Of a stretch of DNA of 64,000 bases, positions 51,485 through 60,144 are shown in pieces. Position 1 is the first letter of the stretch. Every line of letters begins with the position of its first letter. Under the pieces are notes generated by a model that saw only the letters and a program-made list of their open reading frames with translations, was not told the DNA's origin and did no database searches. The stretch is from ZC4RG36 sp964652205 (GTDB taxonomy: Bacteria; Chloroflexota; Anaerolineae; Aggregatilineales; Phototrophicaceae): the NCBI GenBank assembly GCA_964652205.1, contig CAZZAO010000009.1, positions 1 to 64,000 of the forward strand, given 5' to 3'. Made by a program: the position numbers and the translations under genes.

Positions 51485-52446
51485 GACGCAGACCCCGTCT
51501 CCTGAATGGGTGTCCACCGGGAGCCAGTGGACGTTTCGACATAAGCAGCCCGACCGCTGTCTACCAGAGCGTCGAGGTGCGCAGAGGCTGTCAGCCGCCA
51601 GACTTCGCCGGACGGGCCGATGCAGGCTTCCAGACCGTTGACCGCCTCGGCAAAGGTGAGCGAGCGCCGCGTGGTGAGCAGCTCAGCCAGAGCGGTGTCA
51701 CACTGCCGGACAAAGGCTTCGCTGGCGTCGAGAAACGCCGTCACCGCATCGCCGGACATAATCGGGTAGTGCGTAGCAATCAGCGCGCGCGGCTGGAGCG
51801 CGCGGATCGTCGCCACCGAGCCGAGATAATCCTCGACGCTGAAGTACGGCGGCGGGCTGGCAAGTCGCCCATCGAGCGCGACGACCCCGCGACCGAGCAG
51901 CGCGTCACCGAGATAAACTGCCCCATGACGCGCATCCCAGACGCTCAGATGTCCGGGCGTGTGTCCGGGCGTGTGCAGCAGGGTAACGACCCAGCCGCCG
52001 CCGAGGTCGAGCATCTCGCCGCCCTCGACGGCCCAATCGACCGCCTGCGGCGGGCCGAACAGGGCGCGTGTCACCGTAAACGCCGCTTCCGACCACGGAT
52101 AACCGAGGTCTGCCGCGCGGGTGAAATTTTCGTCGAGATGATGCGCGAGGCTGCTGATCGAGCCGACGTCACGCCGGTGAGCCATGACGCGAACCTTCGG
52201 CGCAGCCTGACGAATGGCCGCGACGCCGCCGAAATGATCGGCGGACGCATGGGTGATAACGACCGAGTCGAGGCTGGCCGGATCGAGATTGATCGCGCGC
52301 AGGTAGGGGAAAATGGCGCGTTCCGGTGTCTCCGGCAGGCCGGTATCGATCAGGACGGTTTTCTCCAGCCCGCGCAGCACGACCATGCAGAGCAGATTGC
52401 CGTTGAAGTCCGACTCGATGCGATAGACGCCGGGCCACAGGTTCAT
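51481..52446 (-). CDS. MBL-fold metallohydrolase with HxSxDH variant motif
   Basis: A 321-residue metallo-beta-lactamase-fold protein. Its metal motif reads V-I-T-H-A-S-A-D-H-F-G-G: the usual H-x-H-x-D-H has Ser in place of the second His. The remaining ligands are in L-H-T-P-G-H-T-P-G-H, Y-L-G-D-A-L-L and I-A-T-H-Y-P. It may be a thioesterase- or glyoxalase-type hydrolase with one weakened metal site, or a one-metal enzyme. Both ends overlap neighbours by four bases (SDR and aminotransferase), so it is a fixed part of this operon. Confidence 0.86.
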   Translation of the reverse strand: MNLWPGVYRIESDFNGNLLCMVVLRGLEKTVLIDTGLPETPERAIFPYLRAINLDPASLDSVVITHASADHFGGVAAIRQAAPKVRVMAHRRDVGSISSLAHHLDENFTRAADLGYPWSEAAFTVTRALFGPPQAVDWAVEGGEMLDLGGGWVVTLLHTPGHTPGHLSVWDARHGAVYLGDALLGRGVVALDGRLASPPPYFSVEDYLGSVATIRALQPRALIATHYPIMSGDAVTAFLDASEAFVRQCDTALAELLTTRRSLTFAEAVNGLEACIGPSGEVWRLTASAHLDALVDSGRAAYVETSTGSRWTPIQETGSAS

Positions 52447-53237
52447 CGCTCGCCGTTCTCCAGGTCAGCGCGATAGATCGACAGTTTAGCCGTCTGCCCG
52501 CCATCGACGTAGATCATCTGCCCGGTGACAAAATCGGCTTCCTCAGAGCTGAGGAAGGCGACCATGTTGGCGATGTCTTCGGGGAAACCGACGCGGCCCC
52601 ACGGGACATTTTTGGCCGACTCGGCGCGGTCATACCACGGGAACTGGGTGAAATAGCGCTCGACTTCGACCAGGCCAGGCGCGACGGCGTTGACGTTGAT
52701 CTTATGCGGAGCCAGTTCAAGCGCGAGCTGGCGAGTCACCATCCTGATGGCCCCTTTGGACGCCGCATAGGGGCCAAAGGTTGGCGCGGTCGCTTCGCCA
52801 TGCACCGACCCGATGAATACCAGCTTGCCGCCGCCCTGTTTCGCCATCTGCCGCGCCGCCGTCTGGGCGCAAAAGTAGGCGGCCTTCAGATTGACATCGA
52901 GCACGGCATCCCAGCTTTCTGGGGTGACGTCGAAGAAAGCCTGCTCGCCGGTGTTGGCGGCGTTGTTGACGAGAATATCGAGCCGACCGAAGCGGTTGAT
53001 CGCTTCCGCGACCATGGCGCTTCCGGCGCGCGGGTCGTTGAAGTTGGCGGGCAGCGCGAAGCCCTCGCCGCCGACTTCGGCCATTCGGCGGAGCGTCTCC
53101 TGCGCGTCGCCTTCGCTGCCGTAATAGTGGACGGCGACCTGCGCGCCCGATGCCGCCAGCTTGATGGCAATGCCGCGTCCGATTCCTGTTCCCGCCCCGG
53201 TGACGATGGCCGTTTTCCCGGTGAGATTGACTGGCAT
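52443..53237 (-). CDS. SDR-family oxidoreductase
   Basis: A 264-residue classical short-chain dehydrogenase. It has the cofactor loop V-T-G-A-G-T-G-I-G-R-G, the N-N-A-A-N motif, the catalytic Ser in F-I-G-S-V-H-G and the Y-A-A-S-K active site. The C-terminal G-Q-M-I-Y-V-D-G-G is standard. It is an NAD(P)-dependent oxidoreductase of a hydroxyl/keto group, probably a sugar or cyclitol step ahead of the isomerases. It begins the minus-strand run after the ABC transporter and overlaps the MBL gene by ATGA. Confidence 0.92.
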   Translation of the reverse strand: MPVNLTGKTAIVTGAGTGIGRGIAIKLAASGAQVAVHYYGSEGDAQETLRRMAEVGGEGFALPANFNDPRAGSAMVAEAINRFGRLDILVNNAANTGEQAFFDVTPESWDAVLDVNLKAAYFCAQTAARQMAKQGGGKLVFIGSVHGEATAPTFGPYAASKGAIRMVTRQLALELAPHKINVNAVAPGLVEVERYFTQFPWYDRAESAKNVPWGRVGFPEDIANMVAFLSSEEADFVTGQMIYVDGGQTAKLSIYRADLENGER

Positions 53238-53354
53238 AGAAGTCCTTAAACCCTCACCCCGTGTGGTGGAGCGAGAAAGCGAGCTGGTAGATTGCTGAAT
53301 ACGAAACCTCAGGCGCGGGCATGATGGCCTTTATCTTATTATTCCGGCCCTGCT

Positions 53355-53452
53355 GCCGGGGGCTAAAGCCCGCCAGCAAGCACACCGAAGCTCGTTCCTC
53401 GTGCCACTCATGCCATTCCCCGCCGTGCCGGAGGCTAAAGCCCTCCGGCAAG
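53355..53452. repeat. Two tandem family-2 repeat left ends
   Basis: Copies begin at 53355 (GCCGGGGGCTAAAGCCC then CAGCAAG) and at 53427 (GCCGGAGGCTAAAGCCC then TCCGGCAAG). After the second, CTGAAGCTGGCTGAAG echoes the inner hairpin of the element at 13644. The 53238-53776 gap between the SDR and the transporter holds only this, family-1 copies and an N run; no gene is seen. Confidence 0.7.
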
Positions 53453-53534
53453 TCAACTGAAGCTGGCTGAAGTCCGCTAAAGCCGCAGGAACAGCAGCCG
53501 GTTTTAATTTACAAAGACCATCCTCATGCCCCGA

Positions 53535-53744
53535 CGCAATTCCCCGTCCCGTTTTTCTCCCCCTCTCTGCTTGCGGAGAGGGGCCGGGGNNNNNNNNNNN
53601 NNNNNNNNNNNNNNNNNNNNNNNNNNNNNNNNNNNNNNNNNNNNNNNNNNNNNNNNNNNNNNNNNNNNNNNNNNNNNNNNNNNNNNNNNCGCAATTCCCC
53701 GTCCCGTTTTTCTCCCCCTCTCTGCTTGCGGAGAGGGGCCGGGG
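53535..53744. other. 100-N gap flanked by an exact 55-base duplicate
   Basis: Bases 53535-53589 and 53690-53744 are the same 55-base sequence, separated by 100 N (53590-53689). It contains a family-1 hairpin (CCCCCTCTCTGCTTGCGGAG and on). An exact 55-base overlap of two contig ends suggests unmerged ends rather than a true repeat. Confidence 0.9.
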
Positions 53745-53776
53745 GTGAGGGCTGGCGGGGTGAGAGCCAGCGAGCG

Positions 53777-54628
53777 TCATTTGACGGCCCCGGCAGTCAT
53801 CCCCTGAACGACCCAGCGCTGAAGAAAGATGAAGATAATCATCAGCGGCAGGCTGCCGAGCGTGTTGAGCGCCATGATGCGGCCCCAGTCACGGCCAAAC
53901 TGGCCGAAGAACTCGGCAATCCCGACCGTCAGCGGGGCATAGGTCGGGCCGCTCGTCAGCACAATGGCGAACAGAAATTCGTTCCATGCGCCGAGAAAGG
54001 CCATCGTCCCGGTGGCGATCAGTCCGGGCAGCGCCAGCGGCAAAATGACCCGATAGAGCGCCTGAAGCCGGGTACAGCCATCGACCATACAGGCTTCTTC
54101 GAGTTCTTTCGGGATACTGTCGATATAGCTTTTGAGCATCCAGATAGTGATCGGCAGGATCAGCGATGAGTCGGCCAGCACGAGGACGGCGTAGGTGTTG
54201 TACAGGCCGAGCGCTTTCGCCATGTTGAAGAACGGGATAATCAGGACGACACCCGGCAGCATTTGCAGGCCGAGAATGCCGAGCAGAATGCCGCGTCCGC
54301 CGCGCAGCTTGAAGCGCGAAAGGCCGTAGGCCGCCAGCGAGCCGAGCAGCAGGCAGAACACCATGGTCAGCGCGGCAATGATGTAGCCGTTCTTGAAAAA
54401 GCTCATCTGACGCGGGTCGGTCAGCAGTTGAATATAGTTGCTAAACGTGATCTCGCGCGGCAGCCAGACCGGCGGCGAAGACAACGTCTCCTCGACCGGG
54501 CGCACCGAGGCAAAAATCATCCAGATGATCGGGAAAACGATGATGACGACGGCGATGAGGGTGACGACGAGCATCACCGTCTGCCACGAGCCGTTACGGA
54601 GTCTAGAGACTTGTCGTCGCGTCAGCAT
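53777..54628 (-). CDS. Carbohydrate ABC transporter permease (MalG-type)
   Basis: A 283-residue inner-membrane permease with six helices. The cytoplasmic EAA loop that docks the ATPase is E-E-A-C-M-V-D-G-C-T-R-L-Q-A-L-Y-R-V-I-L-P-L-A-L-P, and the W-N-E-F-L-F segment is typical of MalG. Its start overlaps the MalF-type gene by 26 bases. With MalF and the binding protein it would import a sugar or small polar compound, energised by a shared ATPase encoded elsewhere. Confidence 0.93.
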   Translation of the reverse strand: MLTRRQVSRLRNGSWQTVMLVVTLIAVVIIVFPIIWMIFASVRPVEETLSSPPVWLPREITFSNYIQLLTDPRQMSFFKNGYIIAALTMVFCLLLGSLAAYGLSRFKLRGGRGILLGILGLQMLPGVVLIIPFFNMAKALGLYNTYAVLVLADSSLILPITIWMLKSYIDSIPKELEEACMVDGCTRLQALYRVILPLALPGLIATGTMAFLGAWNEFLFAIVLTSGPTYAPLTVGIAEFFGQFGRDWGRIMALNTLGSLPLMIIFIFLQRWVVQGMTAGAVK

Positions 54629-55562
54629 AGATCTGCTCTCTTGCCGTGAACATGCGCAGGTAAATCAGGACGCCAATCGACAGGCCGACGACCATGACGA
54701 TGCTGATGGCCGAGCCGTACCCCATGTTGATGTCGCGGAAGCCCTTCTGCCACAGGTAATAGGCAATCGTCTCAGTCGAGCGGCTGGGGCCGCCAGAAGT
54801 CAGCAGCTTCACAAGATCGAACTGGCTGAAGGTCGTGATGATGTCGATGGTGCTGATCGCCACAATGACCGGGCGGATCAGCGGCAGGGTGACGAAGCGG
54901 AAGCGTCCGAAGGTGTGCGCGCCATCGACGCGGGCGGCGTCATACAACTCCGGCGGCACGGATTGCAACGCGCCGAGGATCATCACCATGTAAAAGGGGA
55001 AAGTTTTCCAGACGTTGACGATCACCAGCGACCAGAGCGCCAGCGAGCGGTCGCCGAGGAAATCGACCGGCTGATTGATCAGATGCCCCGCCGTCAGGAT
55101 GTAATTGGTCGGGCCGAAGGGGTGATAGAGCAGCCCCCAGATCAGCGCCGCCGCAGCGGTCGAGAACAGCCAGGGCAAAATCAGCAGGCCGCGCATGAAG
55201 TTGCGCAGGATATCGCTGACCCAGTGTTCGTTCAGCAGCAGCGCCAGCACGCCGCCAGCCACGAGATGTAATACGACCGACGCCGCCGTGAACAACACCG
55301 TATTGCGAAGCGCCCCCCAGAACAGCGGGTCGCTCGCCAGCTCGATATAATTGTTGAGCGCGACGAAGTTCACTTCTCGACTGCGCGTGTTGATGGCTGT
55401 CAGGCTGGTCAACACGGTATTAATGAGCGGGTAGAGGGTGACAGCGAGCAGAAAAATCACGGCAGGCGCGATATATAGATAACCGACCGACTGCGACGAC
55501 CACGAAAAGCGCCGTTTGCTGCGTGTTTTCACCCGTCTCCCTGCCTCGACGTTCGTTGCCAT
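54603..55562 (-). CDS. Carbohydrate ABC transporter permease (MalF-type)
   Basis: A 319-residue permease with a basic cytoplasmic N-terminus and six membrane helices. The EAA loop reads Y-D-A-A-R-V-D-G-A-H-T-F-G-R-F-R-F-V-T-L-P-L-I, as in UgpA/MalF-type subunits. It lies between the binding protein and the MalG-type subunit in the usual order. No ABC ATPase gene follows, so a general MsmX/UgpC-like ATPase elsewhere is expected. Confidence 0.93.
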   Translation of the reverse strand: MATNVEAGRRVKTRSKRRFSWSSQSVGYLYIAPAVIFLLAVTLYPLINTVLTSLTAINTRSREVNFVALNNYIELASDPLFWGALRNTVLFTAASVVLHLVAGGVLALLLNEHWVSDILRNFMRGLLILPWLFSTAAAALIWGLLYHPFGPTNYILTAGHLINQPVDFLGDRSLALWSLVIVNVWKTFPFYMVMILGALQSVPPELYDAARVDGAHTFGRFRFVTLPLIRPVIVAISTIDIITTFSQFDLVKLLTSGGPSRSTETIAYYLWQKGFRDINMGYGSAISIVMVVGLSIGVLIYLRMFTAREQIYADATTSL

Positions 55563-55765
55563 GCGGTCGGCCCTCTGCTACACTTTTCTCCGGGCTGGCT
55601 CTGAATCGCCCCCTTGAACAGGGACGATTCAGAGCCGGGAACAATCACAGCGCGCTGCTGTTCGGGGTGGCCGATGCGCATGAGGTCTTTCTGTCAGGCT
55701 TGATAGATACCGCCCGAAAAGCCTCACTCGATGTCGAACGACGTCACCCGAAGGCAGGCTGGAGA

Positions 55766-57034
55766 TTAGCTGCTGGCAGCGTCAATCTCCGTTTTCCAGA
55801 CAGCCGCCGCTTCGTCCAGGGCGGTTTTTGCGTCCTTATCCCCGGACAGAACTTCCTGGAACGCCTGCATGACCGCGTCATGTGTCGTCTCAAATTCCGG
55901 GATCGGGTGCAGGAAGTAGTTGTGCTCGGGGTCCTGCGTCAGCATGGCCGGAATCTGGCTCAGGATCGGGTCGGTACTGGTCGGCAGCACGTCGCTGAAG
56001 ATGTCTTTGGTGGCGTAGGGGATGCTGGTGGCCTCGGTCATCATTTTGGCGACGTCCGAGCTAAGGAGATATTGCAGGAACTCCCACGCTTCTTCCTTGT
56101 GCGCCGAATTCTTAGCCATTGCCAGACCGCTGCCCGCCCAGACATAACCGCCAGTCGTGTCGTTCCACGCCGGGGCGTAGGCCACCTTGATGTCGGGGTT
56201 CGTCTGTTTGGCGATGCTGCCGATGAACGGGCCATCCCAGATCATGGCGATCTTGCCAGCGGCGAAGTATTCGCGTGTCGATTGGATCGCTTCGGAGATC
56301 GAGCCGGGGACGACGTCGCCGGAGTCGTAGAGCGACTTCCAGGCTTCCAGCGCCTTCACGCCTTCCGGTGAGTTGAAGGCAGGCTGGCCGTCCTTGTCGA
56401 GCATCTGGCCGCCGAACTGCTGGAGCAGGCCGCCGAGATAGAAGTAAGTCGCCGTCAGGTTGGTTCCGGCAGAAATGGCGAAGCCGTAGGTTCCGTTCTT
56501 CTCATCGCGCAGGGCCTTGACCGCCGCTGCAAACTCGTCCCAGTTGGTCGGCGGCTTGACGCCAGCTTTTTCCAGCATATCGACGTTGTAGGCCAGCGCA
56601 TACGGGAAGATGTACCAGTAGGCCATCGACACCTGGCCGTTCCAGGAGACCTGCGTGCCGTCAGCGCGCGCATCCTGCCAGGCCTGCGGAGCTTTAGCGA
56701 ACCAGGGCGTCAGATCCTCGAACATGCCGAGCTTATCGAGGCCGGTCATCCAGATGAATTCCATGCCCATGACGTCATAGGTGGCGGTGTCCGACTGGGC
56801 GCTCGTCACCAGATTATCGTACATGTTGCCCCACGGTACGGCGGTGCGCTGAATGGTGATGTTGGGGTGCGTGGCCTCGAAATCGGCAACGAGCTTGTCC
56901 ATCGTCTCCACGCCGTATTCCGGGTCCCACCATTCGAGCCAGTTGAGGGTCACTTTATCCTGCGCCAGCGCGGGCAGCGAGAAAGTGCCGAAAACCATTG
57001 CCAGCAGGCCAATGCACAAAATCAGACGTTTCAT
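55766..57034 (-). CDS. Extracellular solute-binding protein (sugar-type ABC)
   Basis: A 422-residue family-1 solute-binding protein. It has a signal peptide (M-K-R-L-I-L-C-I-G-L-L ending L-P-A-L-A-Q-D) without a lipobox Cys right after it. The W-W-D-P-E-Y-G stretch and A-T-H-P-N-I-T-I are typical of the ligand-binding start, and K-E-E-A-W-E-F-L-Q-Y-L-L is the family's C-terminal helix. It delivers the substrate to the two permeases that follow. It lies 98 bases after the M81 peptidase stop, on the same strand. Confidence 0.93.
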   Translation of the reverse strand: MKRLILCIGLLAMVFGTFSLPALAQDKVTLNWLEWWDPEYGVETMDKLVADFEATHPNITIQRTAVPWGNMYDNLVTSAQSDTATYDVMGMEFIWMTGLDKLGMFEDLTPWFAKAPQAWQDARADGTQVSWNGQVSMAYWYIFPYALAYNVDMLEKAGVKPPTNWDEFAAAVKALRDEKNGTYGFAISAGTNLTATYFYLGGLLQQFGGQMLDKDGQPAFNSPEGVKALEAWKSLYDSGDVVPGSISEAIQSTREYFAAGKIAMIWDGPFIGSIAKQTNPDIKVAYAPAWNDTTGGYVWAGSGLAMAKNSAHKEEAWEFLQYLLSSDVAKMMTEATSIPYATKDIFSDVLPTSTDPILSQIPAMLTQDPEHNYFLHPIPEFETTHDAVMQAFQEVLSGDKDAKTALDEAAAVWKTEIDAASS

Positions 57035-57132
57035 AACTGTATTTCTCCCAATTCAGGTGCGGATGAAAGTGGTGAAGGACATTATTCCCGGTCGGGCTGA
57101 ACTTATAGGTTGTTCCTCTCTCCCCTCGCCGA

Positions 57133-58623
57133 TTAAATTTGTGCGCGCCAGTCCGAAAAATCATCGAACGGGTAACACGGTCGGCGGACTCGTCTCCAGG
57201 GGAACGTGAGCAGGTTTGGGCTGCAAACGCCCGGCGCATCGAGAAGTAGGATTTCGTGGGCGAACGGCGCGTAGGCCGCTCGAAAGCCGGTCGGCGACTT
57301 GACGGCGACAATCCGCGCGTCACGCGGCTCAAGCCCGACCGAGCGATATAATTCAGGGTCCCACTGTAAAACCGGCTGTTCCATGATCTCCAGATAAATC
57401 GAGCCGATCTGGACGACCACCGTGCGCCCGCGATGGAATTCGACGCCGTGGAAGCCGGGGCCTTTGAAGCGAAAGTCGCCGTCGGCGATTAGCCGGACGC
57501 GGCCAGCAATGGTCAGCGGCTGATAAAGCAGGCTGCTCGACTGCGCGCCGACGGTCAGCGTGACGTCCGCGCCGACTCCCGCCGCGATGGCCGCGGCGAC
57601 GGCGTCAGGATCGACGATGTTGACCAGCGACTCGACCTGTACATGAGCGTCGAGCAGCGCCTTAAGGACGGCGGTGCTGTCGCCAGGCGCGCCGGAACTG
57701 GGCGCGTCGGCCCCGTCCGACAGGATGAACGGCCCGGCGTCCGCTTCAACCGCGCGGCGAATCGCCTCATCCAGCGGCACAAGCTGGACAGCAAACTCGT
57801 ATCGGCGCTGCCAGAAGGCGTCGGCGATGGCGTCAGCTTCACGCTCGGCCAGCGCGGCGTCGCCATCGGCAATGACGATAACGCCGCAGCCGACATCAGG
57901 AACGTCGAGCCAGGGCTGCACCGAGAAGGCCGAGGCCGAAAGAATACCGGGCTGGCTTTCGAGGGCGAGAACCTGCTGCATGACCGCGCCGAACGGCCCG
58001 CCAGTCGTCGCGCCGGTTTCGCCGGGGACAATCATCGGCAGGCGTTTAAAGGCGGCGACCGGATGGATTTTGCCCGCGACGGTATCGCAGAGCAGCGACA
58101 TCGACTTCTCGCCCGTCTCGTACATGTCGATATGCGGAAAGGTGTGATAGCCGACGACGATACTGGCGGCGTCGATCATGAGTTGGGTCGCGTTGGCGTG
58201 CAGGTCGAGCGTCGCGGCAATCGGGATATGCGGCCCAACACACTGCCGAACGGCGTTGAGGATGTAGCCGCTGGCGTCGTCGGCCTGCTCGGCCAGCATC
58301 CCGCCGTGCAGGGCGATAAAAACGCCATCGACCGGGAGCGCAGCGCTCAGGCGGTCAATCAGCTCCTGCACCAGCGTCTCGAACATGGCGGCTTCGAGCG
58401 GCCCGCCGGAAATCGCATTACAGGCTTGCAGCGGCACGACCTCGATGCCACGCTGCCGCGCCACGTCGATGGCCGCGCCCAGCTCGGAGCGACTTCCTTC
58501 AAGCGTAGCGAGAATCTGGTCGCCGCGCAGGATATAGCTCGACTCGAACCCTTTCCAACTGCCGAGCGCTCCGGTGAAGCTGTGCGATTCCTGCATAAAC
58601 AGGCCAAGCGCAATCCGGGTCAT
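57133..58623 (-). CDS. M81-family metallopeptidase (microcystinase MlrC-like)
   Basis: A 496-residue member of the M81/DUF1485 family. The N-terminal R-I-A-L-G-L-F-M-Q-E-S-H-S-F is diagnostic. The zinc site is formed by A-T-L-D-L-H-A-N and G-Y-H-T-F-P-H-I-D-M-Y-E-T-G. Members include MlrC, which cleaves linearised microcystin, but many sit beside ABC importers and act on unknown amide substrates. ATG 58623 overlaps the regulator's stop (ATGA), so it is the first enzyme gene after the regulator. Confidence 0.9.
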   Translation of the reverse strand: MTRIALGLFMQESHSFTGALGSWKGFESSYILRGDQILATLEGSRSELGAAIDVARQRGIEVVPLQACNAISGGPLEAAMFETLVQELIDRLSAALPVDGVFIALHGGMLAEQADDASGYILNAVRQCVGPHIPIAATLDLHANATQLMIDAASIVVGYHTFPHIDMYETGEKSMSLLCDTVAGKIHPVAAFKRLPMIVPGETGATTGGPFGAVMQQVLALESQPGILSASAFSVQPWLDVPDVGCGVIVIADGDAALAEREADAIADAFWQRRYEFAVQLVPLDEAIRRAVEADAGPFILSDGADAPSSGAPGDSTAVLKALLDAHVQVESLVNIVDPDAVAAAIAAGVGADVTLTVGAQSSSLLYQPLTIAGRVRLIADGDFRFKGPGFHGVEFHRGRTVVVQIGSIYLEIMEQPVLQWDPELYRSVGLEPRDARIVAVKSPTGFRAAYAPFAHEILLLDAPGVCSPNLLTFPWRRVRRPCYPFDDFSDWRAQI

Positions 58624-59381
58624 TGGTCATCTTCCTGATCGTCAGCAGGGTCAATCTGTTCATTAGCAATTTCGCTCAGGCGCGCGGCAGACTCAAGGTG
58701 AGTGCGCATGGCCTGACGCGCCAGCGGGACGTCACGGGCGAGCACCGCCTGAAGAATCTTGCGGTGATGCTGAACGGCATGAAGCGGCGAGCCTGCCGGA
58801 GACAGCGCCAGCCGAAAAAACTGGCGCATCTGCTCGCGGATCGGGTCGAGCAGCAGCGGCAGCAGCGGGTTCTGCGAGGCTTTCGCCAGCAGCTCATGAA
58901 AGCGGAAATCGGCCTCGACAAATTCATCGGCGTGGCCCATCGACCGCTCCAGCGCCAGCATCGATTCCTCAAGGCTGGCGAGGTCGTCGTCCGTGGCATT
59001 TTTCGCCGCCAGCCCGGCCATTTCGATCTCGATCATCTGTCGGACTTCGAGCAGATGGACGATTGAGGTGCGCTGCTGCTGGATATACAGGCTGATCGGC
59101 TGCGATACGGCCCTGTCCTGAATTTCCGAGACGTAAGTGCCGCTGCCGACATTGATCGTAATCAGCCCGCGATCTTCAAGCAGCTTGAGCGCCTCGCGGA
59201 TGACGGTCCGGCTCACGCTCAGGTTTTCGGCCAGCGCGCGCTCCGACGGCATCTTGTCGCCGGGTTTGAGGTCGCCGCCGATGATGATGTCCTGAATTTG
59301 CTGCGCGACCTGCTTGAACAACTGCTCATAGCGCAGATTGATGCCGCTCATCACGTCTTGACTGCCGTTTTTCTCTGACAT
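58620..59381 (-). CDS. FadR-subfamily GntR transcriptional regulator
   Basis: A 253-residue regulator. The winged-helix domain has K-P-G-D-K-M-P-S-E-R-A-L-A, S-V-S-R-T-V-I-R-E-A-L and the wing T-I-N-V-G-S-G-T-Y-V. The FCD ligand domain carries the Asp-His3 metal set: E-A-D-F-R-F-H, Q-H-H-R-K-I and M-R-T-H-L. It is the first gene of the minus-strand catabolic run, with a promoter and TGGT-N3-ACCA operator just upstream, so autorepression lifted by a small carboxylate-type ligand is likely. Confidence 0.93.
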   Translation of the reverse strand: MSEKNGSQDVMSGINLRYEQLFKQVAQQIQDIIIGGDLKPGDKMPSERALAENLSVSRTVIREALKLLEDRGLITINVGSGTYVSEIQDRAVSQPISLYIQQQRTSIVHLLEVRQMIEIEMAGLAAKNATDDDLASLEESMLALERSMGHADEFVEADFRFHELLAKASQNPLLPLLLDPIREQMRQFFRLALSPAGSPLHAVQHHRKILQAVLARDVPLARQAMRTHLESAARLSEIANEQIDPADDQEDDQ

Positions 59382-59399
59382 ACAGGCTCAAAGGTATAA

Positions 59400-59410
59400 T
59401 GGTCTAACCA
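59400..59410. promoter_or_regulatory. FadR-type GntR operator
   Basis: TGGTCTAACCA is a T-G-G-T-N3-A-C-C-A palindrome, the pattern bound by FadR-subfamily regulators such as PdhR and LldR. It lies 19 bases before the gntR start and directly after the predicted transcription start on the minus strand. Confidence 0.75.
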
Positions 59411-59418
59411 CTTTTCAC

Positions 59419-59448
59419 AGTGTAACGGGAAACTTGAAATTTTGTCAA
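59419..59448 (-). promoter_or_regulatory. Promoter of the gntR-M81-ABC catabolic run
   Basis: Read on the minus strand, TTGACA (59448-59443) and TACACT (59424-59419) are 18 bases apart. The start is expected near 59412, immediately before the operator at 59400-59410. Confidence 0.7.
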
Positions 59449-59688
59449 TAGATTCGTCAGCGAGACGAAAAAATGCCGGTCTTTCCCCCCTTACAGCGGC
59501 GAAGGTCGATGAGCGCAGCTTCCTGATTTCAGGCGACTGCACCGTTGACGCCGTCAGGCTGCGCTCGATCCCCGAAGGCGGGCGCGAGCGGCATGAGAAA
59601 TTCGGCAAATCGGCGCGATTACGGCATAATAGGAAGCTGCATTGACCCTTCATCATGTGAGCGTGTTCGCAGTGATGGTTTCAACGTC

Positions 59689-59722
59689 GCGCTGCGGGAA
59701 TACTCCGGTATTCTCGCAGCGC
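59689..59722 (+). promoter_or_regulatory. Hairpin in the 5' region of the RRM gene
   Basis: A 15-bp stem (59689-59703 with 59708-59722, one G-T wobble) closes a TCCG tetraloop, 60 bases before the RRM start codon. It could control mRNA stability or temperature-dependent translation, or be a terminator of the divergent transcript; no T run follows. Confidence 0.6.
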
Positions 59723-59782
59723 GCCTTCATGATGGAACAGGAACCGGTTCGCCTGTCTCGAATTCAGTTGGGAGCAGCGCTT

Positions 59783-60037
59783 ATGGCAAATAAACTGTAC
59801 ATCGCCAATCTGGGCGATCAGGTCACAGAAGCCCAGATTTACGCGCTTTTCTCACAGGCAGGTGAAATCGTCAGTGTCGAACTGGCAATGACGGCAGATG
59901 CAGGCCAGTCACGCGGATATGGCTTTATTCAGATGTCCACGGCGGAAGGCGCGACCGAAGCCATTCGCCTGTTTAATCATCAGACGATGGGCGACCGCAA
60001 GATGATTGTGACCGAAGCGATCCGCCAGACGGGTTAA
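59783..60037 (+). CDS. RRM-domain RNA-binding protein
   Basis: An 84-residue single RRM. RNP2 is L-Y-I-A-N-L and RNP1 is R-G-Y-G-F-I-Q-M, both complete. It resembles the small Rbp proteins of cyanobacteria and Chloroflexi, which bind RNA and often rise in the cold. ATG 59783 follows GGGAG at 59770-59774; the longer open frame upstream runs through the hairpin and is not coding. Stands alone with a structured leader. Confidence 0.92.
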   Translation: MANKLYIANLGDQVTEAQIYALFSQAGEIVSVELAMTADAGQSRGYGFIQMSTAEGATEAIRLFNHQTMGDRKMIVTEAIRQTG

Positions 60038-60144
60038 GCCAGCGGTCGAAAGCCAGCCAGCAGCCGCTTCGACACGATCAAACCCCGGCGTCAGGTCGCG
60101 CTCGGTCTCGCCTGTCTCACGCTGTCCACTTTCTGAGGCTCAAC

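Noticed and set aside
47121..53744. CRISPR array suggested by recurring short palindromes
   Set aside because: The repeats are irregularly spaced, differ in length and lie between genes; there are no regular spacers and no cas genes.
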